A model generated the notes under the pieces. The model did not search any database, was not told the DNA's origin, and saw only the letters and a program-made list of their open reading frames with translations. A stretch of DNA of 25,819 bases, taken from assembly GCA_003427395.1 (NCBI GenBank), contig BFEA01000196.1, forward strand, positions 1,680,569-1,706,387, given 5' to 3'. Made by a program: the position numbers and the translations under genes. Below are positions 1-8,100 of the stretch, one piece after another (the first letter of the stretch is position 1; each line of letters begins with the position of its first letter). The DNA comes from Chara braunii (Eukaryota; Streptophyta; Charophyceae; Charales; Characeae).

Positions 1-460
1 GGAGTGGGGGTAGGAAGCGATTCATCCCTTCCATCGTCACTGGGAGCTCCTCGTATCGGATGATTCGATGGAAGCGGGGGAAGTGATCGCCAGTGCAGGG
101 GAGGGAAGCGAGGATATCGCGATAGAAGGAGGAGAGGGTGCGAAAAAGTGTCGCTCGAAAGTTCTCGAAGTCGCGACAGGCGAGGATTGTCCCCGTGGCA
201 ACGCAGTAGACTTCTACAACGTTGCTTTGCTCCCATGCCGCTCTGAATAGCAGGCGATGCCAGCAGAATGTGGGAGCAGTGGACCGAAGAGAGGCGTGGG
301 GGTGGACGGTGGCAAGTAGACGGATAGAGTAGAAGTCGTGGAAGAGATGGGGATGGAAAGGATGGGAAGGAAAGGTGACGGGGGCGCGGATCTGCTCGAG
401 GGTGAGGAAATCAAGAGGTCGGTGGGACAGCGTCCCAGGACGAAGGCCTATCGCCCGCAT
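1..460 (-). CDS. Unrecognised post-integrase reading frame, 3'-partial at left edge
   Basis: From an ATG at 460-458 the minus strand stays open for all 153 codons to the window edge, with no stop in the frame. The frame is open upstream as far as about 777, so the ATG may not be the true beginning. It starts inside the last ~50 bases of the acidic frame at 411-1295 and is in a different phase. The two could therefore be overlapping genes, one gene split by a frameshift, or partners in programmed frameshifting. The product is rich in H, F, R and L, with few charged runs; pieces such as CRDFENFRATLFRTL and RYEELPVTMEGMNRF look like ordinary globular protein. I recognise no family and see no membrane segment or signal peptide. 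Confidence 0.5.
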   Translation of the reverse strand, partial: MRAIGLRPGTLSHRPLDFLTLEQIRAPVTFPSHPFHPHLFHDFYSIRLLATVHPHASLRSTAPTFCWHRLLFRAAWEQSNVVEVYCVATGTILACRDFENFRATLFRTLSSFYRDILASLPCTGDHFPRFHRIIRYEELPVTMEGMNRFLPPL

Positions 461-1295
461 TGGTACGTGGGCGAACTGGGGGACGGGTGGGGCTGGAGGA
501 GGAGGGGGATCGGCGCCGTCTCCGTCGCGCGGTACTTGAGGTGGCGGTTGTAGGGACGCCATCTTCGGGCCTCGGCGGCTCTGGATCCCTGGTTGGATTG
601 CGACCGATTCGCAGGCTAGCCTCGCTGGCGCACTCCAGCTGGCGCTTCCCAGCGGCAATTTCTTCGCATTTTTGAGCCGCTTCCGGATCTTCTGCCTCCG
701 TTTCCGTACGCGTTGCTTCCTCCGGCGGGGCTTCCCTCTCGGACCCTGTTTCTCCTTCTTCTTCTTCCTCCTCACTCAGCTCGCCCTCACTATGTTTGCT
801 ATGGCTTCCCTCCTCCGATGTTTCCTCGTTGTCGCCTTCTTCTTCGTCCTTGTCGTTGATCGACACTTCTTCTGCCCTCGGGTAGAAGGCGTAGGGGATC
901 TCGTACGGCTTCAGATACTTCCGCTGCGATTGTAGTGTATCCTCGTTGCTAGGTTCCTCCAAGCACGAAGTCCACTGAAGGTACGGATCCAAGGATCGCT
1001 CAAAAATGTACGGAGCAGGACTGCTGTCACTCTGAAAGCAGATGTCGGGCGAGAGGTCGTCCGCCAATTGCACAATCGGTGCGATGAGCTCCTCTGCAAT
1101 CAACTGACGGCGTCCTGGTTGCACCGATCCAAAGAGGAATCCAATAAGATCTCCTTCTGCGTTAGTCCTCCAACCCTGTATGATCAGCAGCTCCGGATTC
1201 TCGATCCACGTGGGGTGCTCGATAGTGCCCGTCCACTTCACTTGTACTCGGGCCAAGCAGAAGGACAGCTCCTCAAAAGTTTCGCGCCACAGCCG
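411..1295 (-). CDS. Acidic, arginine-tailed accessory protein of the gypsy element
   Basis: A ~294-codon open frame lies between integrase and the left edge. It follows an in-frame TGA at 1296-1298 and has no early ATG, so the start is uncertain (first strong candidate near 1256, a TTG). The N-terminal ~110 residues look globular (VQVKWTGTIEHPTWIENPE, LIGFLFGSV). A long Glu/Ser/Asp stretch follows, including GELSEEEEEEGE, and then a proline-rich tail with a run of six arginines that could act as a nuclear localisation or nucleic-acid-binding patch. It ends at TGA 411-413. Gypsy elements usually have nothing, or an env-like ORF, at this place. No transmembrane helix or signal peptide is visible, so it is not an obvious envelope protein. 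The family is unknown to me. Confidence 0.5.
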   Translation of the reverse strand, partial: RLWRETFEELSFCLARVQVKWTGTIEHPTWIENPELLIIQGWRTNAEGDLIGFLFGSVQPGRRQLIAEELIAPIVQLADDLSPDICFQSDSSPAPYIFERSLDPYLQWTSCLEEPSNEDTLQSQRKYLKPYEIPYAFYPRAEEVSINDKDEEEGDNEETSEEGSHSKHSEGELSEEEEEEGETGSEREAPPEEATRTETEAEDPEAAQKCEEIAAGKRQLECASEASLRIGRNPTRDPEPPRPEDGVPTTATSSTARRRRRRSPSSSSPTRPPVRPRTNAGDRPSSWDAVPPTS

Positions 1296-1438
1296 TCAAT
1301 ATCCAGGGTTGATAAAAGGGACCGAAAGAGGCTCGATTGAGAAGGAGAGAATAGGGTGAAGATCGGATTGTCAGAAGGTGGGGAAGAGAGAGGGAAGACC
1401 AAAGATAGAGAGAGGAGCGAGGAGATTGGCGTGGTTCA

Positions 1439-1918
1439 TTGGGGATAGGGGAAGGGAACGATGGTAGGAATCACAACTGGCCTCTCGCACGGTACTCGGC
1501 GAATACCATCAAGATCCGATGCAGAGATCGGAATGATGTTATATCCTTCACGGGCGAGGATGTGCTGCCACACATTGGACACTTGCTCCGTCCACTCACG
1601 CAGCGAGGCCAAGATCTCGGTATGCCTCAGCGGATTGACCGAGCCGATGTCGCCGGTGAATCCCGCCACTGTGGTAACATGTCTTGTTCTGGGACCCGCT
1701 CGCCGATGAACTGCAGTAACCTCCGTGAATACTATCGCGTGAGGGCGTCCTTCTATCCGAAACGAGGCGGCTGCACAGATACCTTCGTCGCAGAAGAATC
1801 GCATCAAACCGCGGAGATCCGTATTGAGCCGAGGGTGACAAACTTGCCGAATTTATGAGAGGTGGCCACGTGGCTGCCGCAGCTGTAAGTCAAGAACCCG
1901 CTCCGTAATAAAACTCAT
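1439..1918 (-). pseudogene. Unrecognised ~160-codon frame directly after integrase, one stop codon
   Basis: An ATG at 1918-1916, after a pyrimidine-rich leader, opens MSFITERVLDLQLRQPRGH. The frame meets TAA at 1853-1855 (codon 22), then stays open for 138 codons to TGA at 1439. The downstream part reads like a folded protein, with pieces such as MRFFCDEGICAAASFRIEG, HAIVFTEVTAVHRRAG and SLREWTEQVSNVWQHIL. The single stop inside otherwise good coding sequence is easiest to read as a recent nonsense mutation, matching the decay of the neighbouring gag and pol. It lies about 55 bases after the integrase stop and is the first of three accessory frames. I recognise no family. An alternative is that the short 21-residue peptide and the 138-codon frame are separate. 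Confidence 0.45.
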
Positions 1919-1973
1919 GGCGAGGTCGGAGAGGAGGATGAGGGACAGGAGTAGGGAGAAAGAGGACAGAGGG

Positions 1974-3038
1974 TTAGATCGTCGTCGCTTTCCTCGCTTT
2001 CTGAGGAAAAAGAGGGAGGAAGATCGGAAGAAGGAGACGGAGGTAGGAGGTATGTCGGGCGATGGGGACGGAGTTATGGCTGGCGCTGGCCTCTGGTTCG
2101 ATGCGCACCGTGTTGGCACCGTTGGGTCCGAGTTCGACAACGTGAAAACAGCCAGAGAACTTGTGAGCGAGTTTCCGGTCGCGTGCACATTTACGTACCT
2201 GCACTAGGTCCCCCAATTTATATTGGTACTGGGGCCCAGCATTCCCGTTCCGAGCCTCATAGCTACGGACCTGTCTACCGTGGGCCAGTTCGGTCATCCT
2301 TTGCCTTTTCCGGGCTAGCTTCGGAACGGCCCGTTCCATTAAGTCGGCGTACCTCTTAGCCTTGGCTTTGAGGGCCATACTCGTGTCTCTACCCCCTGCT
2401 TCGGCAATTTCCGAGTTACCACGGTAATCGATACTGGGGAGGCTATTAGTTTGAAGCTGAAAGGGGGTGAACCCCATAGACTCGTAAGGGGTGGCCCGAT
2501 GGATCCCGACGATCCGATATACGATTTCATGCCAAGGACGCGTGTCGTGTGCCGCTAAGTTCCTGCGAATGGCGGTTTTAATTATACGGTTGGCATTCTC
2601 GGCCAACCCGTTCGACTGGGATACGTGGGGTGCCGTATGTTGGAGCGTGACGCCCCTTCGTGCAAGTAGTTCTTCTACCTCACCTTTAAATTCAGATCCA
2701 TTGTCGGTTAGAATTTCTTCCGTATCTAGATGGGTATACAGAAACCGTTCGATGTACGTGGCTATTTCTGCGGCCTTTCGGATCTTACAGGGATAGACTT
2801 CGATGTACTTGGAAAAGTGGTCAATTAATACTAATAAAATAGAATATTCACAGCGGTTTGGGCCAGGTGGCACGTCAATATTTGTCGTGTCCATACTGAC
2901 TCGCTGGAAAGGACGCTCAACTTCCGTTGGTACAATCGTGTTTGGTCCTCGTATATGGGCGCGATCAGCGGCACAGACTAGACAGTTAGCGACAATGTAT
3001 TTGACATCATCTCGTTTATTGGACCAGAACCATCGATT
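1974..3038 (-). pseudogene. Ty3/gypsy integrase: zinc-finger end, DDE core and C-terminal domain
   Basis: The frame continues from the previous entry across a single TAG (3041-3039). It begins with the second half of the HHCC zinc-binding domain (CLVC, after a W-rich stretch). The rve catalytic core follows. The acidic triad is intact: Asp in SMDTTNID (2891-2889), Asp in LTDNGSEF, and Glu in NGLAENANR, with 34 residues between the last two (near the usual 35). The C-terminal part (YKLGDLVQVRK, KFSGCFHVVELG) matches the SH3-like GPY/F module, with GPF changed to GCF. The enzyme inserts element cDNA into host chromosomes. No chromodomain is seen after it. Its N-terminal half is in the neighbouring frame, cut off by the stop codon. 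Confidence 0.92.
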
Positions 3039-3704
3039 CTAGTCTACAGTTGCCTCCGTGACGCGTATCGCGAAATGAGCGGCCTGTTCCTCGTTAGCAG
3101 ATCGGATCCAATCGTATCTCTGGAAGGGATGAGGAACCGTCATCCACGAATCCGATCCGTCAGTTTTACGTTTTTCCAAATGACCGTTGATCCATCGATA
3201 ATCATGAGATCTCTCGGTTGCCCTACGTCTGTCGTGTTTGGTGAGGTGGCCCAAAGATAACCCCGCTAATTTTGCCAATAAAATTTTATCTGTCCAAACC
3301 TCCGCTCGTCGATATTTTTCGTCGTATTCAGGGCCGTCCGTACGGGCAACCTCGAATCGAACCTCCATGGGGAGCTTGTTCGTTCTAAATAGGGGGCACT
3401 TCCATTCCTTGCTATTCGTTCGATATCGTACAAAGGCCCCGTGCGCACGATTGACACACGTGGCACATTCTACCCAATCGACAAACCCATCTTCGAAGGG
3501 ATGACAGTCGACCCCATAAACCCGTGCAATGCACGTGCAAAAATAACAGAATTTATCGGGGAGGGCGACAAAGAAAGCAAAGGAAGTAAGCGGGGCAGAA
3601 TTAGTAGGAGAAGAAGGGGTTGTGAAGGCAGGCGGAGTAGTCATGATGACAAAGGGGAAGAGACAGGACTGAATTGGGGAGAGGCAAATTAGTCCTCGTG
3701 TCAC
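3039..3704 (-). pseudogene. PHD-like finger plus N-terminal half of the integrase
   Basis: This 221-codon frame ends at a TAG (3041-3039), after which integrase continues in the same phase. A GTG is the first possible start. An internal ATG at 3644 gives a Thr/Pro/Ser-rich leader (MTTPPAFTTPSSPTNSAP) and is the more natural start. Residues 53-106 form a PHD-like Cys/His cluster (separate entry). The remainder includes a pre-integrase linker and the first His of the integrase zinc domain (EEQAAHFAIRVTEATVD). It follows the RNase H stop by ~50 bases in a different phase, so in the ancestral element integrase may have been joined to RT by frameshift or made separately. The combination of a PHD-like domain with integrase is unusual. 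Confidence 0.75.
3387..3548 (-). other. PHD-finger-like zinc cluster upstream of integrase
   Basis: The residues follow the PHD C4HC3 plan: C-x2-C (KFCYFC), 23 residues, C-x2-C (ECATC), x4, His (NRAH), then the paired positions. A Trp two residues before the seventh ligand (EWKCPLF) is the hallmark Trp of PHD fingers. Ligands six and eight are Phe instead of Cys; both are TTT codons and so one base away from TGT. The domain in this copy is probably broken, like the rest of the element. Known PHD fingers bind histone H3 tails, often by K4 methylation state. A role in choosing the integration site is inference only. Confidence 0.55.
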
Positions 3705-3752
3705 TTATTGATTCGACAAAATTTCCACTTGGCCGTACCGAGGTCCAATCTT

Positions 3753-4988
3753 TTACTTGGGTTCGTTCCACGGGATCACCTCCTCACTTTTCTGAACTTT
3801 CTCAGGCCTGTGTAACCGTGTCAATCCATGCGCATTTCCATGCCTCTTGTGCTTCCGATGACGGATGTCAAAGTCCATGCTCAGCAGCACCGTTGCCCAT
3901 CCTCCAATCATGCCCGAGTAATCCTTCGACCTCTTCAGAGCCAACAGGGGCCCATGATCAGTCACTAGGGTGAATTTTCGCCCATATAGGTAAGCACGAA
4001 AGTGACTGATTCCCCAGAGAGCCGCATAACATTCTCCCGTCGGAGCGGCGTAGTTGCGCTTGCAGGCGGGCACTAATTTGGACGCATACTCCACCACATT
4101 CTCGAGTCCGCTTGGTCCCGCCTGGGCAAGGATCGCCGAAATCGCCTCTGGCTGCCAGTCGGTGATTAGAACAAAAGGCTTTTCAAGATCCGGTCTTATA
4201 AGGACTGGAGCCGAAATGAGAGCAGCCTTGAGTTTGGAAAATGCTTGAGCGCACTCCGGCGTCCATATCAACGGCTGATCCTTGCGCAGGAGATTTGTGA
4301 GGGGTCCCGCAATCGCCGCGAAGCCCTTAATAAATCTTCGGTAATACGAGGCTAGGCCCAGAAAGGCGAGAACTTGCGTGATAGTGGTAGGCACTGGCGC
4401 GTCCCTGACAGCTGCCACCTTCTGCGATTCCAGTTGGAGTCCCTTGTCTGTGACCACGTGCCCTAGGAAAGAAATGGTGGTGAGCAAAAATTGACACTTC
4501 TCAAGTGCCACCTTGAAACCTGCATCTCGTAACGCATGCATTGCCCATTCGATGTGCTGCACGTGTCCCTCATAATAACTCGAATACACTAGGATATCAT
4601 CCATGTACACAATCACGCAGTAGTTGATGATGCTCTGTGCCAAACGAGTCTTTCGTACGAAATTCTGAAAATTCATGTTCATGGCTCGCTGAAAAGTTGC
4701 GGGAGCATTGCATATACCCATCGGACATTGAATCCATTGCCACGTGCCCTCGAAAAGCACGAACGCTGTTTTTGGTCGATCTTCCTCTCGGACAAAAAGA
4801 TGATGGACCCCATGACGAACATCAAACTTGCTGAAAAATCGAGCACTCCCAATCACATCCAATAACTCATCAATCCGGGGGAGGGGATACAGATCTTTAA
4901 TCGTGATCTCATTCAACTTTCGATAATCAATGCAAATGCGAATCCCCCCAGCCTTCTTGGGTACAATCACTATAGGAAAAGACCACGG
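3753..4988 (-). pseudogene. Reverse transcriptase and RNase H of the gypsy element
   Basis: This reads as RT from VIVPKKAGGIRICIDYRKLN, through FSKFDVRHGVHH (first catalytic Asp), PMGICNAPATFQR, and the active-site box YMDDILVYS near residues 122-125. The connection (FLGHVVTDKGLQL, LGLASYYRRFIKGFA) follows. RNase H follows with Asp in LITDWQPEAISAIL, Glu in PTGECYAALWG and Asp in LVTDHGPLLAL. The fourth RNase H acid is lost: the box reads GNAHGLTRLH where the family has Asp at the His. It is cut off upstream by TGA 4991-4989, and the N-terminal RT segment lies in another phase. It copies the element RNA into DNA in the cytoplasmic particle. The RT active site itself looks intact. Confidence 0.96.
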
Positions 4989-5383
4989 TCATATAGCGGG
5001 TTCGATCCATCCATTAGCTTCGAATTCCTTAATCCGCTGAAAGGCGGCCGCTCGTTGAGCTGGCAATATCGGTAGGGAGCGCAGCTAATGGGTGGATGGC
5101 TTCCCGTGAGAATGGCATGTTCAATTACATTAGTTAACCCAATATCATTGTCATGCATGTTCAGCACATCTGCGTAACCATTCAATACACAGATTAGCGA
5201 CTCCCGAAATTCCACGGGAACATAACTGGGGAGGGGGATCGTTGATTCCTCGTACATATTAAGGGGCATATCGATCCAGTTAACTGGCCGTTCCCGCCGC
5301 TCATGGACACTAGAGAAAACGGAACTACTGGTGCGAACAGAAAAGACAGTTGCTATCATCTGGGACTCAGCGGGGCTGATCAT
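4970..5383 (-). pseudogene. N-terminal segment of gypsy RT, frameshifted
   Basis: The text NVIEHAILTGSHPPISCAPY is the classic start of gypsy RT (the His-Ala-Ile then Pro-Ile...Pro-Tyr-Arg motif). Near 5060-5070 the good reading moves to another phase: the phase of the following RT block gives QRIKEFEANGW, the expected helix before the fingers. A one-base indel is therefore placed there. In the new phase a TGA at 4991-4989 interrupts just before RT continues. The start of this frame is arbitrary, as it was once an internal part of Pol. It lies 60 bases after the protease frame. Confidence 0.88.
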
Positions 5384-5443
5384 CTCCGTTTCTTTGGTTT
5401 CAGCGTAAGTCTCTGAATCAACCGAAGTCGGTTCTACAAATAG

Positions 5444-6349
5444 TCATGTTAGATCGGTCATTTCTTGCATCAGATTTGGCACATCACTTACCGGTGCTTC
5501 CGCGTCTTGTTTAATCAAGGCGATGATGGCTCCTGTCGTTAACAATGATCGGGGTGGGAAAACAAAGACGTCCAAATACTGTTTCGTTTGCTGATAACGC
5601 GTTCGTAAGGAAAGAGTTCCCTCGTACGAGGTGCAAGGGGGTTCCAAATCATCAGCCAGATTGGAGACTTGTAATATGGGTTCCCCGAGGAGGACAGAAG
5701 GACTGACCTGGGTTGTTGGAGGCGTGAATGTACTGTCTTCGGAATCCACGTGGAAGCTTCGAGCGATGTTGGGGCACACTCGAAATTTTTCGGGGGTTTC
5801 ATGTTTGAAAAGTTCGACCAGATGTTTCCATTCCTCTTTATTGGGCATCTCTTCTTCGTATTCTCGTTCCTTGATTCCCTCCCCGAGGCGCGAGGGGAAG
5901 CGCTCCTCGGGATCAATGCCTCGGATCATCCCTATTTCGGGTGAGTGGGGAACTCGTTTTATCGTTTGGGTGGAAACCTGCAAGGGAACAGTCTGAGGTT
6001 TTTCCCCAGTTTGTGTGAGCATCAGTTGCTTCGAATCAAAATGCAGTCGTGCGCCTACAGCCATCGCAGAAGGTAATCCTAACAACACAGAATAGGAGCG
6101 TACATCTATTACGAGCGCGTTGACAAGGACGTGTACTCGTCCTACCTTTACAACCATGTTTTCGATAATACCTACGATATTCATTGTCTCCTCGTCGGCA
6201 GAGACATAGTTGTCTTTACCAGATTGAGGAAGAATGGATCCAAGTCGTCCCGTCTTTTTGACAGTATCTAACGATATGGCTACTGCAGAAGACCCTGTGT
6301 CGATGAGGGCGTTAAACGGCTTACCCAAAACTTCGCAGTCACATTCCAC
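5444..6349 (-). pseudogene. Retropepsin-like aspartic protease region of Pol
   Basis: The active-site motif lies near the start (FNALIDTGSSAVAIS, Asp-Thr-Gly at about residues 17-19), followed by beta-rich text (NIVGIIENMVVKVGRVHVLV, VLLGLPSAM) with the second conserved hydrophobic-Gly patch of the retropepsin fold. The remaining ~180 residues are a linker toward RT, with charged and proline-rich stretches. The first codon used here (GTG 6349) is not a real start: the same frame continues upstream across a TGA (6358-6356). The protease normally cuts Gag-Pol. This copy is cut off from both gag and RT by stops. Confidence 0.9.
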
Positions 6350-6795
6350 ACTTTTTCATAGTGCTGGTCCAGCTCGTACGAAGTGATCCTTTTCTGCTAA
6401 AGAGATGGCGGCTACGCGTGTGACTTCGGGTTCAGGTTCTTTTGTATCTGGCTCGAGGGGTGCAACTTCCTCATCTCCTTCCTTCTTCTTCAACATCCGT
6501 TGTATGCGCTGATAGGTGAAGCGCTTTTGATTTTTCTGGCAATGTTGTAGAAGTTTATCGTTCGCCGCTTCAGATATGGTGAGCAGATGTCCTACTGGGA
6601 TAGATACACGAATATCTCATTGCTTGAGCGTTTTCAAATATCTCCTGATCGAAACTGCGGTCCGGGATTGGACTCGCGATCGACCCATTCGAGATCAGCC
6701 TGGGCCGATCGGATCGCTCCGATCATTTCGACGAGATGAAGATACTCAAGGGGGTCAACTATGTCCGCAGCGTCAGATGAGGAAGCTTCTGATGT
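6350..6795 (-). pseudogene. Gag-Pol linker remnant, several stops and a phase change
   Basis: After the gag stop (TAG at 6798-6796) the same frame still reads sensibly for ~55 codons (ASSSDAADIVDPLEYLHLVE) until a TGA and then a TAG. A second phase takes over near 6590 with LLTISEAANDKLLQHCQKNQ and a charged stretch (MLKKKEGDEEVAPLEPDTKE), reaching the TGA just before the protease. This is the expected nucleocapsid-protease linker, broken by at least one indel and several nonsense codons. No independent gene is seen here. Confidence 0.6.
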
Positions 6796-7956
6796 CTACG
6801 CCATTGTCGTTGAGGGGGAAGGCTTCTTCGAGGTGTATGCCACGAGTTCTATTTCTGGGTCCGTATCCATTAGAGCGGCCGCTCGACCTTGATTAAGGGC
6901 GATGGGGGCCGCAGCAAGGGGGGGCTGATTACGTTTCGGTTGCGGACAGTCACGAGCAAAATGTCCGGGCTGTTTGCAGTTGAAACATTCGATCTTTCCT
7001 GCCTGATTAGCAAACTGGGGAAACTGAGGGGCAAATCCTGGAGCAGGCGGAGCAAGTAAGAGTGGAAACGATGCAGGGGCAGGCCGAGCAGGAGCTGGGT
7101 TAGGCTTAATGAGTCTGCTCCTTATTTGTTCCAACCGTTCCATATGAGCGGCCTGCATTTGGATTAAGTTGCTCATCCATTCGGCCTGCTTGGTAATAGT
7201 CGTATGAATCATTTGGGCAAGGTGTAGATTGGCTACGGTCAGCGAGGGGGGCTCAGATGAAGGTCCGCTTCTGATGGCTGCGATCGATTGATTCACCGGG
7301 GGAGATGAAGGGGAAGCAGTCGGGATAACGGAAACGATTCCGCTGGGAAGGTCATGGTCGGGGCGGGGATAAGATCGTTCGACCGCTTGCAACCACGATC
7401 GCCTTTTAGCCGTTACATCCCGTATGGTATCCGTAATGTCTTCATCTCCCTGGCTGATATATTTTTTATTATCAGCCAAGTCTAGTTCCAATGCTTTAGT
7501 AATGAAAGCCGATAACTGGCTTGTTTTTGGCGGAACTTTTTTCTGCAGTTTCCCTTTCAAAGTCGGATTTCGAAGGTGATCAATAAACAAATCTCGAGCA
7601 GATTTTTCATCTCACCCGGATTTGTCCAATGTGGTTTGAAATCGATCAACGAAATCGGGTAACAGTTCCCCTGGTCCTTGGGGTCGATTTTTGTGACCGT
7701 ACCAGGCGGCATCTTCACTAACTGTGTCGAATCGAGCCAAGAATGCATACTTAAAAGTCTCCCAATCTACCCATGTATGCTTTCGGAACCAGTCGTGTGA
7801 TGTATTGCGGAGTAGTAAAGTCAGAACACGGGGAAAATCGGTTGCGCTGTAATTTTGAGCTTCGACAGCTTTCAACCAAGCCTCGGGATGGGTATGGTTG
7901 GGGAAGAAGGGGAAGGGGGCAGGGATGCTAACGATTACCCTAGTACCATCCACCAT
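6796..7956 (-). pseudogene. Gag capsid/nucleocapsid with one in-frame TGA
   Basis: An ATG at 7956 lies 120 bases after the PBS, the right place for gag. The first part carries the retrotrans-gag capsid pattern (PEAWLKAVEAQNYSATDFP, WFRKHTWVDWETFKYAFLAR). At 7614-7612 a TGA follows DKSG. The same phase then continues without loss for 271 codons, so it is one nonsense mutation, not a gene boundary. The stop lies in GGGTGAG and could have come from a CpG C-to-T change. Near residue 324 is a single zinc knuckle, CFNCKQPGHFARDC (CX2CX4HX4C), which packages the RNA. The C-terminus is proline-rich before the knuckle. Final stop TAG at 6798-6796. Gag forms the virus-like particle core. Confidence 0.94.
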
Positions 7957-8062
7957 TGTTGTCGGTGCAGCCGCACAAGAATGAGACCTGGTTACGGGGC
8001 GATCTCGACGAGCTAGTTGAGGGTCTCTCCTACCTCTCGCCAGTTCGACTTACTATCATCAA

Positions 8063-8080
8063 AACCGACACGTGTCGGTT
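8063..8080. repeat. Perfect 18-nt palindrome overlapping the PBS
   Basis: AACCGACACGTGTCGGTT equals its own reverse complement. Its right end overlaps the inner bases of the predicted primer-binding site, so RNA here could fold or dimerise. Confidence 0.8.
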
Positions 8081-8089
8081 CCGATACCA
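8077..8089 (-). promoter_or_regulatory. Primer-binding site, initiator-Met tRNA-like
   Basis: The minus strand reads TGGTATCGGAACC, which matches the plant initiator-Met PBS TGGTATCAGAGCC at 11 of 13 positions, including the whole TGGTATC start. It lies 120 bases before the gag ATG, as expected for minus-strand DNA priming. The LTR would end just to its right; the nearest TG (8101-8102, CA on the minus strand) is 11 bases away, a little more than usual. Confidence 0.7.
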
Positions 8090-8100
8090 ACCTCACGCCC

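Larger units (their letters stand above)
1..8100 (-). mobile_element. Degenerate Ty3/gypsy LTR retrotransposon, 3' end beyond the left edge
   Basis: The minus strand carries, in order, a primer-binding site, gag with a CCHC knuckle, aspartic protease, reverse transcriptase, RNase H and integrase. RT-RH before integrase is the Ty3/gypsy order. Further reading frames follow the integrase and continue to the window edge, so the polypurine tract and 3' LTR are not visible. The inner edge of the 5' LTR should lie just right of the PBS, near 8091-8102. I could not delimit the LTR because its partner copy is outside the window. Several in-frame stops and a frameshift show that this copy cannot make a complete polyprotein. 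Layout and domain identity are firm; the outer limits are not. Confidence 0.93.

Noticed and set aside
1-410. Left-edge sequence as the 3' LTR of the gypsy element
   Set aside because: No polypyrimidine stretch in the right place and no visible match to the sequence right of the PBS; the minus strand is instead an open frame.
672-935. Hydrophobic plus-strand frame with a run of Phe and Leu, resembling a membrane protein
   Set aside because: It is the antisense of the Glu-rich segment of the minus-strand accessory frame.
411-1918. Post-integrase frames as an envelope gene
   Set aside because: No signal peptide, no transmembrane helix and no furin-like site; the acidic and arginine-rich composition argues against it.
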